From: Trichobilharzia regenti
Lineage: Eukaryota; Platyhelminthes; Trematoda; Strigeidida; Schistosomatidae
Length of the DNA: 64,000 nucleotides
Reading direction: 5' to 3'
Assembly (NCBI GenBank): GCA_944472135.2
Contig: OX235265.1
Coordinates: 57,609,112-57,673,111, forward strand
Below, in pieces: positions 20,901 to 31,960 of the stretch; position 1 is the stretch's first letter, and the number at the start of each line of letters is the position of its first letter. A program made the translations under genes and the position numbers. The notes under the pieces are model-generated. The model made no database searches. It was not told where the DNA came from and saw only the letters and a list, made by a program, of their open reading frames with translations.

Positions 20901-23900
20901 CTAAGGCTCCTGAGTTCGGATGGCTTCTGCAAAATGAGAATAAATAAAAAATAAAAACTAAAAAATAATGAAAAAAGAAATAGAAGTTGAAAATTGCCTA
21001 GAGCCGAAGTTTAAATGCAAACCCCCGAATGAAAGTAAATGGTATGAGTCCGCTACTTCAGAAGGACACCGAACTGTATTGTTCAGAAAAACAGATATTA
21101 CTAGGCCCTCGCTTTTCTTTTACATAGCTCACGCACTCTGACTTTTGTGTTTGATTCCTTTTAAACCTGGTTAGTAGGTGAAATTATCACCTGTCTTTCA
21201 CTTTAAACTAATTGTTCGCAGAAAAGACTGTAGAATATCTGGGAAATAATATTTCTTGAAAAATAAACAATAAAAAAATGATGAACCCCATGCCTGTTAT
21301 ATATTTTGAATTATTAACACCCTTTATATACTTCTGCACCTCTCTGCCGGTTTTCTTGTGTCTTCTTCTCTTTTGAAAAATACTGCTTTCAGCGAAGGTA
21401 CTGATACAGCGCTGCTATTCTCCAGTTATTCGTGATATTGCTAGCTCATCTGGTGAATAACGGGATCACCGATATTATAAAATCTGCTAACAAGTTCAAA
21501 GTCGGTCTCATAAACAACTGGAAATGTCACAAATATGATGTACTTACAGGTAAATTTAAAGTTTAATAGACTTTAAAACTCTTTCTGAATGATTTACTGA
21601 TAATTATTGTTTATTCTGCATCTCTTATGTAATACGTCAGCACCTGTACAGAAATGCTACTTACCTTCCTCAACTAACGCAATCGTTTATGATTCCCGCG
21701 TGAAATTGACATGTATTTTTTTCAGTCACCGTTTAGATTTGACGCTATATCTATTTCCTTATTTGTACACTTCATTTTAAATGTTTCTCTCACATTTACC
21801 AGTTTTCAACTTATTTATAGATTAACAAATCATATTGTATATTCTATAAGTTTTCATAAGTGTACATATGTTCATGCCTGTAAAAAATGGCTGGTTTCTG
21901 TTACAGAAATAAAATTATTATTATAACAGGTAGAGAGCTGCATGAGACTGTGTCGAAACAAAAGAGTGGCATACTGTTTCCCTTATCCACAGCCATGCTG
22001 TGAGACTGTGGCATATAACACTACGGGCCTGACATTCGTCTCCTTTTCTAGATGACGCTTTCGAGGTTTTACGACGTCTTGAGTGTTTCTTTTTTGTTCC
22101 GCCATGTGTCACGCACTGGCTTCCAATGGACAGAGGTGTGGTATCAACTGCACCTGGCATTGCCTGGGCTGTTTCATTTCTAGGCTGTGGCAATGTAGAT
22201 ATAGTACCAGAACAGGCGAGATGTACATGGATCTTTAGAATCGGTATGCAAGATAGGGTTGATGTTCCTGGGTTATTGCCTCCTCTTGTTGAAGCCCTTG
22301 TGGCTACAGAATATGGTATTTTAATGTTTTTTCTAAGGCCATTTTTAACAGCCACATTAACAACCACTATAACTTTCGCTATATAAGAATAAGAGAGCAA
22401 CAGTATCTACCCAACAGAACAAGAATGAGATTGGTAAATTACAAGATAAAGAGAAGAAAAGGTTTTCGACTTAACCTAGTACTTTCTGGGTGATCGGCTT
22501 CACAGCAGTCACTTGGCAGACCAACAAGTCTTGTTTATCTGAACGAGTGAGGAAGATGCTGCTACAGAAGTGGCGCCTGAAGCTTTGTCAGTAGTTCGAG
22601 ACAGCTTGACTTACCACACGGAGATTTCATACGGAAGTAATGGTCCAATTTAATTTACCAGCTAGGAAGATCAGTTTTTCCAAGAGGATAATTCACAAAA
22701 TAGATATTTTCCGGTTAGAGAAGTAAAAGCACGTCGTATTGAAGGAGCGGTAGGTAATTTCCCAGAATAATTGGCTACAGCATTTATCGCTGAACATTGG
22801 ATACTGAACCTTACTGTTTAAGTCAACTTGTTTAGCTGAAGGCTTCGTGTCAAGCATCCACGCCACTTGGCATGCCTTCGTGTTACGTTCGTTTGTTCCT
22901 TTACGATCCCTAGCTAGTTAAGCAATCATCTCGCACTCTTATTTGGTCCCGAAATATAATTCGTAATTTCGACGGGTAATTTTGGGGCGTTGATAAGGGA
23001 CAGCCTGTAGACGGACGTAGGTCATTTGATCAGCTGATGGATATTGGCGTTATTTATTGGAAAAATGTCAAGGTTACGTCATTTTTCGTTGTTTTTCACA
23101 CTTTTTTACCTACATTCCCGCTAAAAGTTGATGAAATGCGGCCTATTTAGCAGAAAGAGTATATGGTGGTGTCCTTATCCGGACGTAGGTCACAGGCAGT
23201 TTACAGTTTGTTGAAAATACATACTATTCCGTTCAGAAAATGTCTACTGACTTGACACATGTTATAACGACTTTTTGTGAATTTATTTCGCAGTTTAATG
23301 GATTACACATGGACATGATGAGATGGGATAGCTCGTTTAGGTAATTATTTCATTTACTTTTTTGTGTACTTCGCCTAAATGCTGACAAGGCTCCTCCACA
23401 TGTATTTCTTTAAGAAAAATCTGCAGAAATACGTAAAATTTAAACACGCATAGTATTTCCTTATTTCATGGCACAAACTTGATGCTTGCAGGCAGATTCC
23501 ATATCGATTTTGTATTATTGAAAAATGTTGAGTAACATAATTATATACAGTTCAAATAATTATTTTGTGATTTTAAACAGATTTAATGGTTACTTATTGT
23601 GTTTACACTGATAACAATGGCTACATCTGTATAATTCTTGTTGTTTTTCAGATAATATCTACCTTCGGGAATTTCATGGATTTGGGTGATAATAATAATA
23701 ATAATAATGTATATTCTCATATAAACATATAAATTTACATGAAAATGCATGCCATTTTTATAGGCACGATCAAGTATGATATAATATCAAATCGTAGATT
23801 GTCTACAAGTTAATAATGTTTCAACAGTTAAATATTCGATATATATATATAAATACACATTGTCTGAACTAGGCTGTATAGTTATTGAATTGTACAGTTG

Positions 23901-25640
23901 TCCTCCAGGTTGAGCGGGAAAATCGACTTCGTTTCGTTTTCATCCCGTGGTTGTAGGCATACGATAACCAACCAATATTGAGGTAAGTACAACTTTTACA
24001 AGGGATTCAAAGCCATTTTAGAAAAGTAAAAGTGCTGAGGTGAATCATTAAACTGTAATGAAATAGGTAAGGGCAAGCATCGTTAATAAATGCATTTATA
24101 AAGGAAACTCCCTAGGCTGACAACGTTCATTTGCAATGTATAATGCTACACTTATACCTCGTACTGTCATGATGTCCACTTTTGGTTTTAATACATTTAT
24201 CCTCAGTTGTGCCAGTTGTTTTTGTTTTATACCTTTTTGTGCATTTAATGTACAACCGTACCCTTCAGAGAGTAGGAATATAATAAGTCATAAAGAGCTG
24301 TAAAATGTTAGGTTTAATGGGATATAATGAGGATCAAGTAAAGACGTTATTGGAAAATGAATGAGATAAGACATTGTGAAGTGGTATTTAAAGATCAGTC
24401 AATGGACAGCAAGTTAGTTTATAAGATGCCCCATAAAACTGTGCACATCCCACATGGTCGCATCTCAACAATAGGCTGGGCGAATGGTATATATTTAAAG
24501 GTAGAAGCATTATCTGTCAAGGCGTTCATTATTATCTTTTTCAAGATAAAGATCTAAGCCCTCATAAAAATCAGAAATATCTCGAGCCTTTAATTTGTAT
24601 ATTGCTGTTCCTGCAGAATGGGGCGATTCACCTTAGTGACCCCCACCATATCTACTGATCAGCTAAGATGCCTGCACTGTTGTCAATTTTGTACTACAAT
24701 GTTAATTCATTAATAAATGTATTCCTTGTTATTCGTTTGTTTATTCAACTTGATAATACTGATTTCCAGCCTTTGCGTAAATCGTGAGGTACGTAGTATA
24801 TGACGTTATCTTAGAAATGTCAAGTAAGACTAGATATTCGTAGGGGCTTATTGATAAAACGATTATGTCGCAACGTAATGAATTTACTACGTCCACAGTT
24901 AAAAGAAGACATTGAGATTATAAGCGCTTAGAGTTATGTTTCGTCTTAGTAGGAACCTATTAACGGACTTGGGATTCGTAGTCACACAAGGCTAGTACGT
25001 TAAAATCTAACGTTTAAACGTTTCAACGACAATTTCCGTAATTTAGAGTGAACAAGAGTTTTTTATAGAAAAATTTATTTACAATTCTCTTTAAAAATAT
25101 GTGCATAGATCAGTCCGAGTCTGACGATGTAGATGCCTGATAATCCGCCTGTCCACCAGATTCAAGCAGATAATTGCATACGTAAAGAAACGCACTTCTA
25201 CATATCCTAGGATGCGTCTGCTGGAGGTTTCTGATTTGATATGTTATTCCTTGTATTAGCATCTCCATGTCCAAGTCCACCGCTGCTGTCGATTGCGATT
25301 GAATGATAGTGTGGTTGTAATATCGTAACCACCTAGTACTATGTCTAGATACATCTTTTACAAGATAACTCTAGGCCTATTTAAACTTACCCAGACGTGT
25401 ATATAAATGAGATTTTGTATGAACAAGATGACGGCATGGCAAAAGCATATTTTTGTTTTGAAAACATGTGCAGCTGCAGTCATGTTTGTCCACAACGAGG
25501 TACCTTTCACTTTCTTCGAATACTACGTATGCTTCTGTTTAATCGGTGACCATTTCTAGATGCCTCCTGATGCTTTTGTAAAGTGAGTAGGCGGCATAGC
25601 TTGTAAGCTGCCTCAAAATGCTGGAAAGGCCTTCGTCCAC
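20901..25640. other. Long stretch with no recognisable gene
   Basis: Open frames here (the longest at 21921-22400, 159 codons, minus strand) show no family motif I recognise. The 21921-22400 frame has a Lys/Arg-rich KKKHSRRRKTSK patch and could be coding, but nothing supports it beyond length. The interval 23690-23740 holds a TAA run and the second copy of the 43-bp word. No tRNA, SINE or LTR is visible. Confidence 0.4.
23698..23740. repeat. 43-bp dispersed AT-rich word, copy 2
   Basis: It is identical to 13814-13856 and preceded here by a longer TAA run. Confidence 0.6.
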
Positions 25641-25650
25641 CTAAAAAATT

Positions 25651-26170
25651 TCAAGTTACAACTATTGCACTTACGTTAAAATGAATGTAGTAATGGAGGT
25701 TGCGATTTCCTTCTATAGCCTTTCTTCTCGATGACTCTATGGAACACTTCCATATCTCACGAATGCTCAATTCTAAGGGGAGGCACTTGCTCAGATGTGT
25801 CTTCATGTGCTTATGGCAGCACTCAACTCTGTTATTCGCATTCCTACGCATACTGTTAACGCAATATGATAACGTACTAGGGTACACTAGTTCCGGAAAT
25901 TCCGATAATCATCGTAAGTCATCAGCTTGCCAAACTCAACATCAACCATATTCATTACTTGAGCAGGGGGGGCGTTTCTTTCGACAAGAGGTGATATTTT
26001 CCTTTTTTCTTCTGAATTAAGTCTCCGAACTGTCGGCTCAACAGACAATAGGAGTTTTCTTGTCAATGCATGGTTGTGTCGAATATTGACAGGTTCGACC
26101 ACTTTATATAGTCCAAATTCCAGCTCAAATCTGAAACTTGATGGACATCCTATGCACTTAGATCTTAAAT
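25651..26170 (-). pseudogene. MULE-like transposase relic lacking the catalytic core
   Basis: On the minus strand, 26170-25887 reads as a FLYWCH/FAR1-type N-terminal region: KCIGCPSSFRF, then EPVNIRHNHALT, then a helical block with a VEPTVRRLNSEEKR-like segment and VEFGKLMTYDDYRN. This is the usual order in Mutator-like transposases before the catalytic domain. Immediately after, in another frame (25887-25651), it jumps to a C-terminal-type block with NANNRVECCHKHMKTHLSK and LSIREIWK. The DDE core expected between them (a few hundred residues in the family) is absent. The family call rests on motif style only. Confidence 0.55.
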
Positions 26171-26644
26171 ATAAACCTTAGGTAACTCATAGTACTCAGT
26201 GTGATATTCTCAGGTGCTTGCCTTCTGATGGTCGACGACGACCAATATGACATATAAGTGAAACATACAAGTACTTGTAATCTGGATCAACCTCATTATT
26301 TTCATCACAACGAACCCGAGAGTCACGTATTTTATACAAGCTGCCAGTTCGCTACAATTATTAATGACAGGCCATTACTACAACTTACATAAACCTATCA
26401 CCTCTTGAAAACAACGTATACATTCTTCACATTCCTTCCAAGTCCTTAGAGTTTGGAAGCGAACTAATTCATTGAATTCAGTGGCTAAATCAACTGATAT
26501 TTCATTAATTCCCTCTACCATGACTATATGCATTACCAGTTATTCTAAAGAACAATTGAAATCACCTTAAAAAGTAGAAACCAAACAAAACAGCCAATAA
26601 TATTTGCAAAAACCGCTACTAAGTCTTCTAGGTGATATCAAACA
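26171..26644. other. Unassigned sequence upstream of the MULE relic
   Basis: Minus-strand frames near 26171-26300 may carry a few more residues of the transposase N-terminus but contain stops. Nothing else is recognised. Confidence 0.4.
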
Positions 26645-26716
26645 GTGCGTCGGTGGCAACCACGCACATGGTCCGGGGTTCGAGCCCACGCCGACGCACA
26701 CCTGATATCTATGGTC
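26645..26716 (+). mobile_element. SINE copy 2, 5' part, split by a LINE
   Basis: It starts GTGCGTCGGTGGCA like the full copies, lacks about 23 bp covering most of the A-box, keeps the B-box GGTTCGAGCCC, and runs to CTATGGTC, where the LINE interrupts it. Confidence 0.85.
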
Positions 26717-28132
26717 AGATTCAGATTTAAGATTTATTGGTTGAGGATAGAAGGCTTGCAGCCTATGTTAATCCTTTTCTAGTAGATTTCTGTGGTTGTC
26801 CAAACCCTTCTTGAACGAATCAGTTGAGGTTGCAGACACCACTTCTTCTGGGAGTCGGTTCCAATAGTTTATGACTCGATGTGAGAACCAGTACTCAACA
26901 ACAATATGATTTCTCCTTGGCTTTTGAACTTTCCTGCTATGTCCTCTAAGGTGTTCCGACCTGGTGGGAAGGAAAAGAGAGAATAGGTCAGGTCCGTAGT
27001 CATTATTTAAAATTTTAAACATTGTGATTAAATCTCCTCTCTGCCTACGGTATGACAGTGAGAAGAGATTTAAACTATCTAGTCTTTCCTCGTATGATAA
27101 GTTAGCTATGCCGTGAACCATACGTGTTGCCTTCCTTTGAACACTTTCTAGAATGTGTGAATCCCCTTTTAGACACGGACTGGCGGCCTGGATGCAGTTT
27201 TTCAGTCTTGACCTAACCAAAGATGTGTATAAGGAGGTGAACATATCTCTGGTGATTCTTGTAAAGGCTCTGCGAATCGCCCATAAGGACCTGAAACTAC
27301 GTGCAGCCACCGCGCGACAGTGTGCTGTAGTTTTTAAGTCGTGGCTAACTATGACACCTAAGTCCAAGTGAGGCTGAACTGATGGAGGTGTTATTCCCTC
27401 TAGTTCGTAGGAGCTCGTGCTTGCTTGTCCAATGCGCATGGTTGCACATTTTGCCACATTGATCGGGAGCATCCATTCAACAGACCACTCCGACAATTTG
27501 TTGAGGTCCTCTTGCAACGTGAGCGTATCACTGTTGCTCTTCAGCTCTCTCCAAATTTTTAAGTCATCTGCGTATAGGACCATAGGGGAGTCGGTGAGCA
27601 GAGGTAACTCATTGATATACAGAATAAAAAGGAGAAGACCGAGAACCGTGCCTTGTGGTACTCCGCTACTTACTGCTGTCCAGGAGGAGAGTTTTGAGTT
27701 GATCCTAACCCTCTGCCTCCTATCTATGAGGAATTCCCTGAGCCAGTCTAGTAGTCTGCCTTTGATACCAAGACTTTCCAATTTCATGAGTAGTCTTTTG
27801 TGAGGTATTTTATCAAAGGCTTTACTGAAGTCTATGAAGATGGCGTCAACGGGTCTTCTGTTGTCCTTTGATTTGACCCAGCTTTCTCTTGCAGTGAGGA
27901 GATTTGACAGGCATGAGAGGTTCCTCCGGAAGCCATGCTGTGCTCCTGATAACAAGCTGCTATTTTCCAGATAAGCCATGATGCTTTTCTTGACAATTCT
28001 TTCCAGTGTCTTGGTTAAAGTGCTGGTGAGACTGATAGGCCTGTAATTTGAAGGGCTTTGTCTTGATCCTCCTTTGTGTATGGGGGTTACTATGGCGTCT
28101 TTCCAATCACATGGCAACACTCCATTTAGGAG
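26717..28132 (-). mobile_element. 5'-truncated CR1-like LINE nested in a SINE
   Basis: The element lies between two halves of SINE copy 2 and is flanked by TGGTC at 26712-26716 and again at 28133-28137, a 5-bp target duplication. The 3' end, read on the minus strand, is a short untranslated tail with AATAAATC and TTAAATCTGAATC rather than poly(A), like CR1-type ends that finish in short repeats. The 5' end is truncated inside RT. Confidence 0.85.
26768..28132 (-). CDS. CR1-like reverse transcriptase, C-terminal two thirds, open frame
   Basis: The open frame runs from the truncation point to the stop at 26768 without interruption. Motifs in order: WKDAIVTPIHKGG, NYRPISLTS, QHGFR, FIDFSKAFDKIPH (first catalytic Asp), SSGVPQGTVLG, the YADDLKIW catalytic box, then the thumb and a C-terminal region with CLKGDSHILESVQRKATR and INYWNRLPEEVV typical of CR1/Jockey-type LINEs. 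The apparent first dozen residues of the frame come from the SINE. It is the best preserved LINE in the window, yet it has no endonuclease and so cannot move by itself. Confidence 0.85.
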   Translation of the reverse strand, partial: LLNGVLPCDWKDAIVTPIHKGGSRQSPSNYRPISLTSTLTKTLERIVKKSIMAYLENSSLLSGAQHGFRRNLSCLSNLLTARESWVKSKDNRRPVDAIFIDFSKAFDKIPHKRLLMKLESLGIKGRLLDWLREFLIDRRQRVRINSKLSSWTAVSSGVPQGTVLGLLLFILYINELPLLTDSPMVLYADDLKIWRELKSNSDTLTLQEDLNKLSEWSVEWMLPINVAKCATMRIGQASTSSYELEGITPPSVQPHLDLGVIVSHDLKTTAHCRAVAARSFRSLWAIRRAFTRITRDMFTSLYTSLVRSRLKNCIQAASPCLKGDSHILESVQRKATRMVHGIANLSYEERLDSLNLFSLSYRRQRGDLITMFKILNNDYGPDLFSLFLPTRSEHLRGHSRKVQKPRRNHIVVEYWFSHRVINYWNRLPEEVVSATSTDSFKKGLDNHRNLLEKD

Positions 28133-28231
28133 TGGTCGGCCTGCAAAATTTGAGCTACGGATATCCATGCTGAAAATTCCATACTTGTACCAAAAATACA
28201 GTGTGGAATCAAGCTGTAAATCAAAAAAAAA
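28133..28231 (+). mobile_element. SINE copy 2, 3' part
   Basis: It resumes at TGGTCGGCCTGCAAAATTTG and continues through the conserved body to an A-rich tail, completing the SINE begun at 26645. Confidence 0.85.
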
Positions 28232-28477
28232 TCACAAGCTAGTAAATTGCTTGTTTATCTCACTCGCGGGCACTCAAAATTACGGTCGTCTACAGGCTGC
28301 CGACAGGCTGTCTGGACTTATCCGGCATGTTGTTTAAATTTTGCTCGGTAAATATTTTGGTCAATAAATTTCTATAAAATTTTTGTATATGTATTCTGAA
28401 TCGATAGGAATTCTCTTTTACCGGCTAGTTATGTTGGCGTCCGCGTCATGTAATCTAACTGCGATGCATGCATCGAC

Positions 28478-29424
28478 TGCCCAGTCGGTTACTTTTTTTG
28501 TGGACCTGGGATATGTGGGTAAAAACGTGGGTAGTTTTCCGTTTAAATGTGGGCAAAGTGGGATAAGGTGGGCTGTTTTCGTTTGTAACATGGGCAAAGT
28601 GGGAATAAGTGGGCTGTTTTCTAAAATGACATGGGCAAACGGGGAAAAAGTGGGTATATTTTGAATTCCTGCACATGGGATAAATGGGTGAAAACGTGGG
28701 AAAACTGGGAAAAGGTGGGACAAACAAATTTTATCTGGACATGGGAAAACGGGGAAAAAGTGGGAAATGTGGCCAAAGTGGGTGAAATCGGTTGCATTTA
28801 CACCATCTTTTGCCCACGTGTTTGCCGATCAAAATTACTTTTTTATCCCACGTTTGCCCATGTGCATTAACCCATACGCTTAGAGTGCACTCTTAGCGTA
28901 TGGGTTGTAACGATTAGTTTTACATGCTGAATGAGTTAAAACATCGGTATAATGAAAAAGATGGGGTAGTTGGGGAGTAATGTCGTCTATACAAATAGTT
29001 TACTCCTTGTAGAAGCTGCACCCAGTCGGTTAATGCACATGGGCAAACGTGGGATAAAAAAGTAATTTTGATCGGCAAACACGTAGGCAAAAGATGGTGT
29101 AAATGCAACCGATTTTACCCATTTTGGCCACATTTCCCACTTTTTCCCCGTTTTCCCATGTCCAGATAAAATTTGTTTGTCCCACCTTTTCCCAGTTTTC
29201 CCACGTTTTCACCCATTTATCCCATGTGCAGGAATTCAAAATATACCCACTTTTTCCCCGTTTGCCCATGTCATTTTAGAAAACAGCCCACTTATTCCCA
29301 CTTTGCCCATGTTACAAACGAAAACAGCCCACCTTATCCCACTTTGCCCACATTTAAACGGAAAACTACCCACGTTTTTACCCACATATCCCAGGTCCAC
29401 AAAAAAAGTAACCTACTGGGGCAG
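28478..29424. repeat. Foldback element: two 386-bp inverted arms and a 155-bp loop
   Basis: Bases 28487-28872 are the reverse complement of 29028-29413 with only a few mismatches seen (for example near 28785-28820). Similarity extends about 10 bp further out to CTGCCC-type ends. The left arm is packed with TGGGCAAA and GTGGGAAAA-type words every 10-30 bp on the plus strand; the right arm is its mirror. Open frames across the arms arise from the absence of stops in the repeated words and are equal on both arms. No transposase is visible, and target duplications are not clear. Confidence 0.9.
28869..28906. repeat. 38-bp near-perfect palindrome at the start of the foldback loop
   Basis: The sequence reads AACCCATACGCT, then T, AGAGTGCACTCT, T, then AGCGTATGGGTT. 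It is self-complementary except for one T-T pair on each turn, and overlaps the inner end of the left foldback arm by 4 bp. Confidence 0.9.
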
Positions 29425-29563
29425 CTTTCGACATAATATCATTCAATGAAGACCACGGCTAAATATGGCTATTTTCGTGTGAAAAACAGTATTATTTGGC
29501 AAAAGAATGCTATCAATACATGGGAATCACCTACAAATACCAACAAAACTCCCTGTGGAAACA

Positions 29564-29589
29564 GAAGTTATGATGTACATCATAACTTC
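29564..29589. repeat. 26-bp perfect palindrome
   Basis: The 26 bp equal their own reverse complement exactly, with the centre at TGTACA. It shares its last base with the next palindrome. Confidence 0.95.
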
Positions 29590-29644
29590 CAAACACACGG
29601 TGAAAGACACATCTACGTAGATGTGTCTTTCACCGTGTGTTTGG
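29589..29644. repeat. 56-bp perfect palindrome
   Basis: Two 28-nt halves are exactly complementary, beginning CCAAACACACGG and meeting at CTACGTAG, with no loop. It starts about 165 bp outside the foldback element. With no spacer it is unlike a microRNA precursor. Confidence 0.95.
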
Positions 29645-31090
29645 ACAGGAATAATGGTAAGTTGAAAGGTTACCTCTAAGTGGATTTAATATATATTTAC
29701 ACTGATTGGCGCAGTATAATATGGACTACGTGATTTCAATGTATAAAAGATACCTTTATTAATATTGTGCCATTGTGTGCTTAGCTGCTGCTAGGCTAAC
29801 AAATGTAGGTGGATCTCGTGATTGTTGCAAGTGCAGTGCATTTGAGAAGGCAATAACTCGTTTAATTCTCCTCACTGTTTCACTTAGTGCAATTATTCAG
29901 TGTATAGTAATAATATATACATGCTTTGTCTTGAATACGAGAATTAAATCTAGTTAGCTCTATTATTATTATTATTAATCTATAGACGGTGTACCGTCTG
30001 ACACTGTAAACTTAATACTGCAGTGTTTTTGATCACCAATAGTGGAGATGGATTTCTTCTGAAATTTCCATTTACCTGAAACAGTACAGATGCTGTATCA
30101 CGATTGAATGTCTAGGTTACATTATATTTCACTGTTATCCACATCAACACAACAGGTCTGCGTATCTTACAATATTTTAAGTGTTTCTCTATGTTGTTAG
30201 CACTGTGCATAGTTGCTTAGAGTTGAGGCATGTTCAGCTTATATTTGATGAATACAGATTCTTAAATATGAGAATGTAATTTCTGTAGGACTCAGAAAAC
30301 TATGCTTACTAGACATTACTGAGATTGTGGATCAATTTCAAAGCTACACATTTGCAATACCTCATTTAACGTAGACGTATTCAATATGAAATTGATGAGA
30401 GAATGACGTCTCAACAGTATGGGTGTTTCAGATTTTATCTTGAAATTTGCGTGTAATCCTCTGATGCTGGACAACTTATGAGGTCTATTTATGCATACGG
30501 CGTCAATATAAAGACCAGCTGTGGACTACAAATACTTTTAATTGTATGAGAACTTGACTTAGCATTAATATAATCGGTGTATAATAATAAAATTATCTTT
30601 CATAAATTCGTGTTTTGCTTCATATTTTAGGTATATGGAGGTTGTGGAATGTGAAATCAGTGAAAATGTCAATCTGTCAAACTAACGCTAATACCCTTCA
30701 TCAAAATTTTCTTCTGTAAATTAAGAAAATGTTTAATATACTCATCATTTCTACTTCTTTTGAACTTCTTCAGCGCGTTGCTATACTATGAGCTTTTGTA
30801 ATACGTGAATTCGGTTTAATGCATGCTAAGCCTAGTTAGTCAAATGGAGATTCACTGTAGTATGAGACTTACTTTAATCATTCATAGGATTTCGTTTCTG
30901 TTTCTATACAATAGCACATTGTAAAAACTAAGTAGTATTTAGCAAGTTGAATAATAATTCCGTAATGTTCGTTACGCTAAAGTCGCCTTATTTAGCCAAT
31001 TGCAAGTCTGTATACTGCTAAACGCCAAGTATGTAGCACAAGTAAATGTAGGAAATTAGGGTTGATATCTACTTCATTAATCAGTTAATA
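29645..31090. other. AT-rich stretch without a recognised gene
   Basis: Only short frames are present. A TTA run near 29965 is the only simple repeat noted. Confidence 0.45.
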
Positions 31091-31094
31091 TGCA

Positions 31095-31960
31095 GTGGCA
31101 TCCTCAAATAGACTGTCTACTTGGCGACGAGCTAAGAAACAATTTTTATTTATTTCTGATATGCTGTTAAATCATGTGATGTTATCTAATATCCATCATT
31201 TCTATGATCAACAACTGCAGTGTTTGAATATCTACTTTGTTAAGTACGCTGATGATCTAACTATTTCAGTGTCTGTCAACTCCCAGCTAAACAGTACTAA
31301 AATGAACAGCTTTCTATCAGGAATTAGCAAATGGTCTTCGTCTAACGGCCTTAAACTAAATCCTTCCAAATGTCAGGCAGTTAATTTCAGTTTTAGATGT
31401 AAAAGAAACTTAAATGGAGTTATTAATTCCCATTACCGTTGTATAATTTACGAGTGATATAGAAATCAAGTCCGACGTTAAGTATCTTGGATTAATTCTT
31501 TCTTCTGGCCAATCCTGGTCTTCCCATGTCTAAGCGATTTCTAAAGTAATATTTCGTCTGACTGTTCACATTAAGAAGTTAGGACACTCAAGCATAACTC
31601 ATCCCCTCCTCTTACAGTTTGTCCGTCCGTGCATCTTACCTATACTTGACCTGTTTTTCTTGCTTTAATCATGATACAACCGTGTTTCGCAGAACTCATC
31701 ACACAGCGTATCAGCCTTAAATGTATACCACATGCAGGTATAATGCTTATGAGCTAGGTATGCAAATCAAAGTAAACGTTTGTACGGTGCATTCATTATT
31801 TATAAGACTAACTAGTATGTAAGAGCTACGATTTGACCAGTTATACAACGTTTAATATATTTGGACACAATTAACCTACGCTACTTACTTCTATGACGCA
31901 TTACCTAAAGCTACGTAGTTACCTTAAAGTGGTTTCCGCTGAAGGTAATCACCCTTAGCT
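31095..31960 (+). pseudogene. Non-LTR reverse transcriptase relic (palm and thumb)
   Basis: The frame 31095-31457 contains FVKYADDLTISV (catalytic box), SKWSSSNGLKLNPSKCQ and a CKRNLN block, as in Jockey/CR1-type RTs. After a stop, a shifted frame continues with IKSDVKYLGLILSS and further thumb-like sequence to about 31690. It belongs to a different family from the CR1-like element at 26717-28132, because the sequence around the catalytic box differs. The 5' end is absent. Confidence 0.7.

Noticed and set aside
20820..20960. Another SINE with an A-rich tail
   Set aside because: The TCCTGAGTTCGGATGG stretch is only a weak B-box and no A-box or second copy was found.
21921..22400. 159-codon minus-strand frame as a host gene
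   Set aside because: No motif, splice context or family resemblance; a similar-length frame overlaps on the other strand. Kept only as a note in the gene-poor stretch.
28631..28870. Identical 79-codon frames in both foldback arms as a protein gene
   Set aside because: They follow from the stop-free repeated words, appear in several frames on both strands, and show no coding-type pattern; explained by the inverted repeat.
28487..28872. Telomere or CRISPR-like repeat array
   Set aside because: The GGG-containing words are irregular in length and spacing and have no unique spacers; the mirrored arm shows a foldback.
29589..29644. MicroRNA precursor
   Set aside because: A perfect palindrome without a loop is not a microRNA hairpin; no spacer of the usual size exists.
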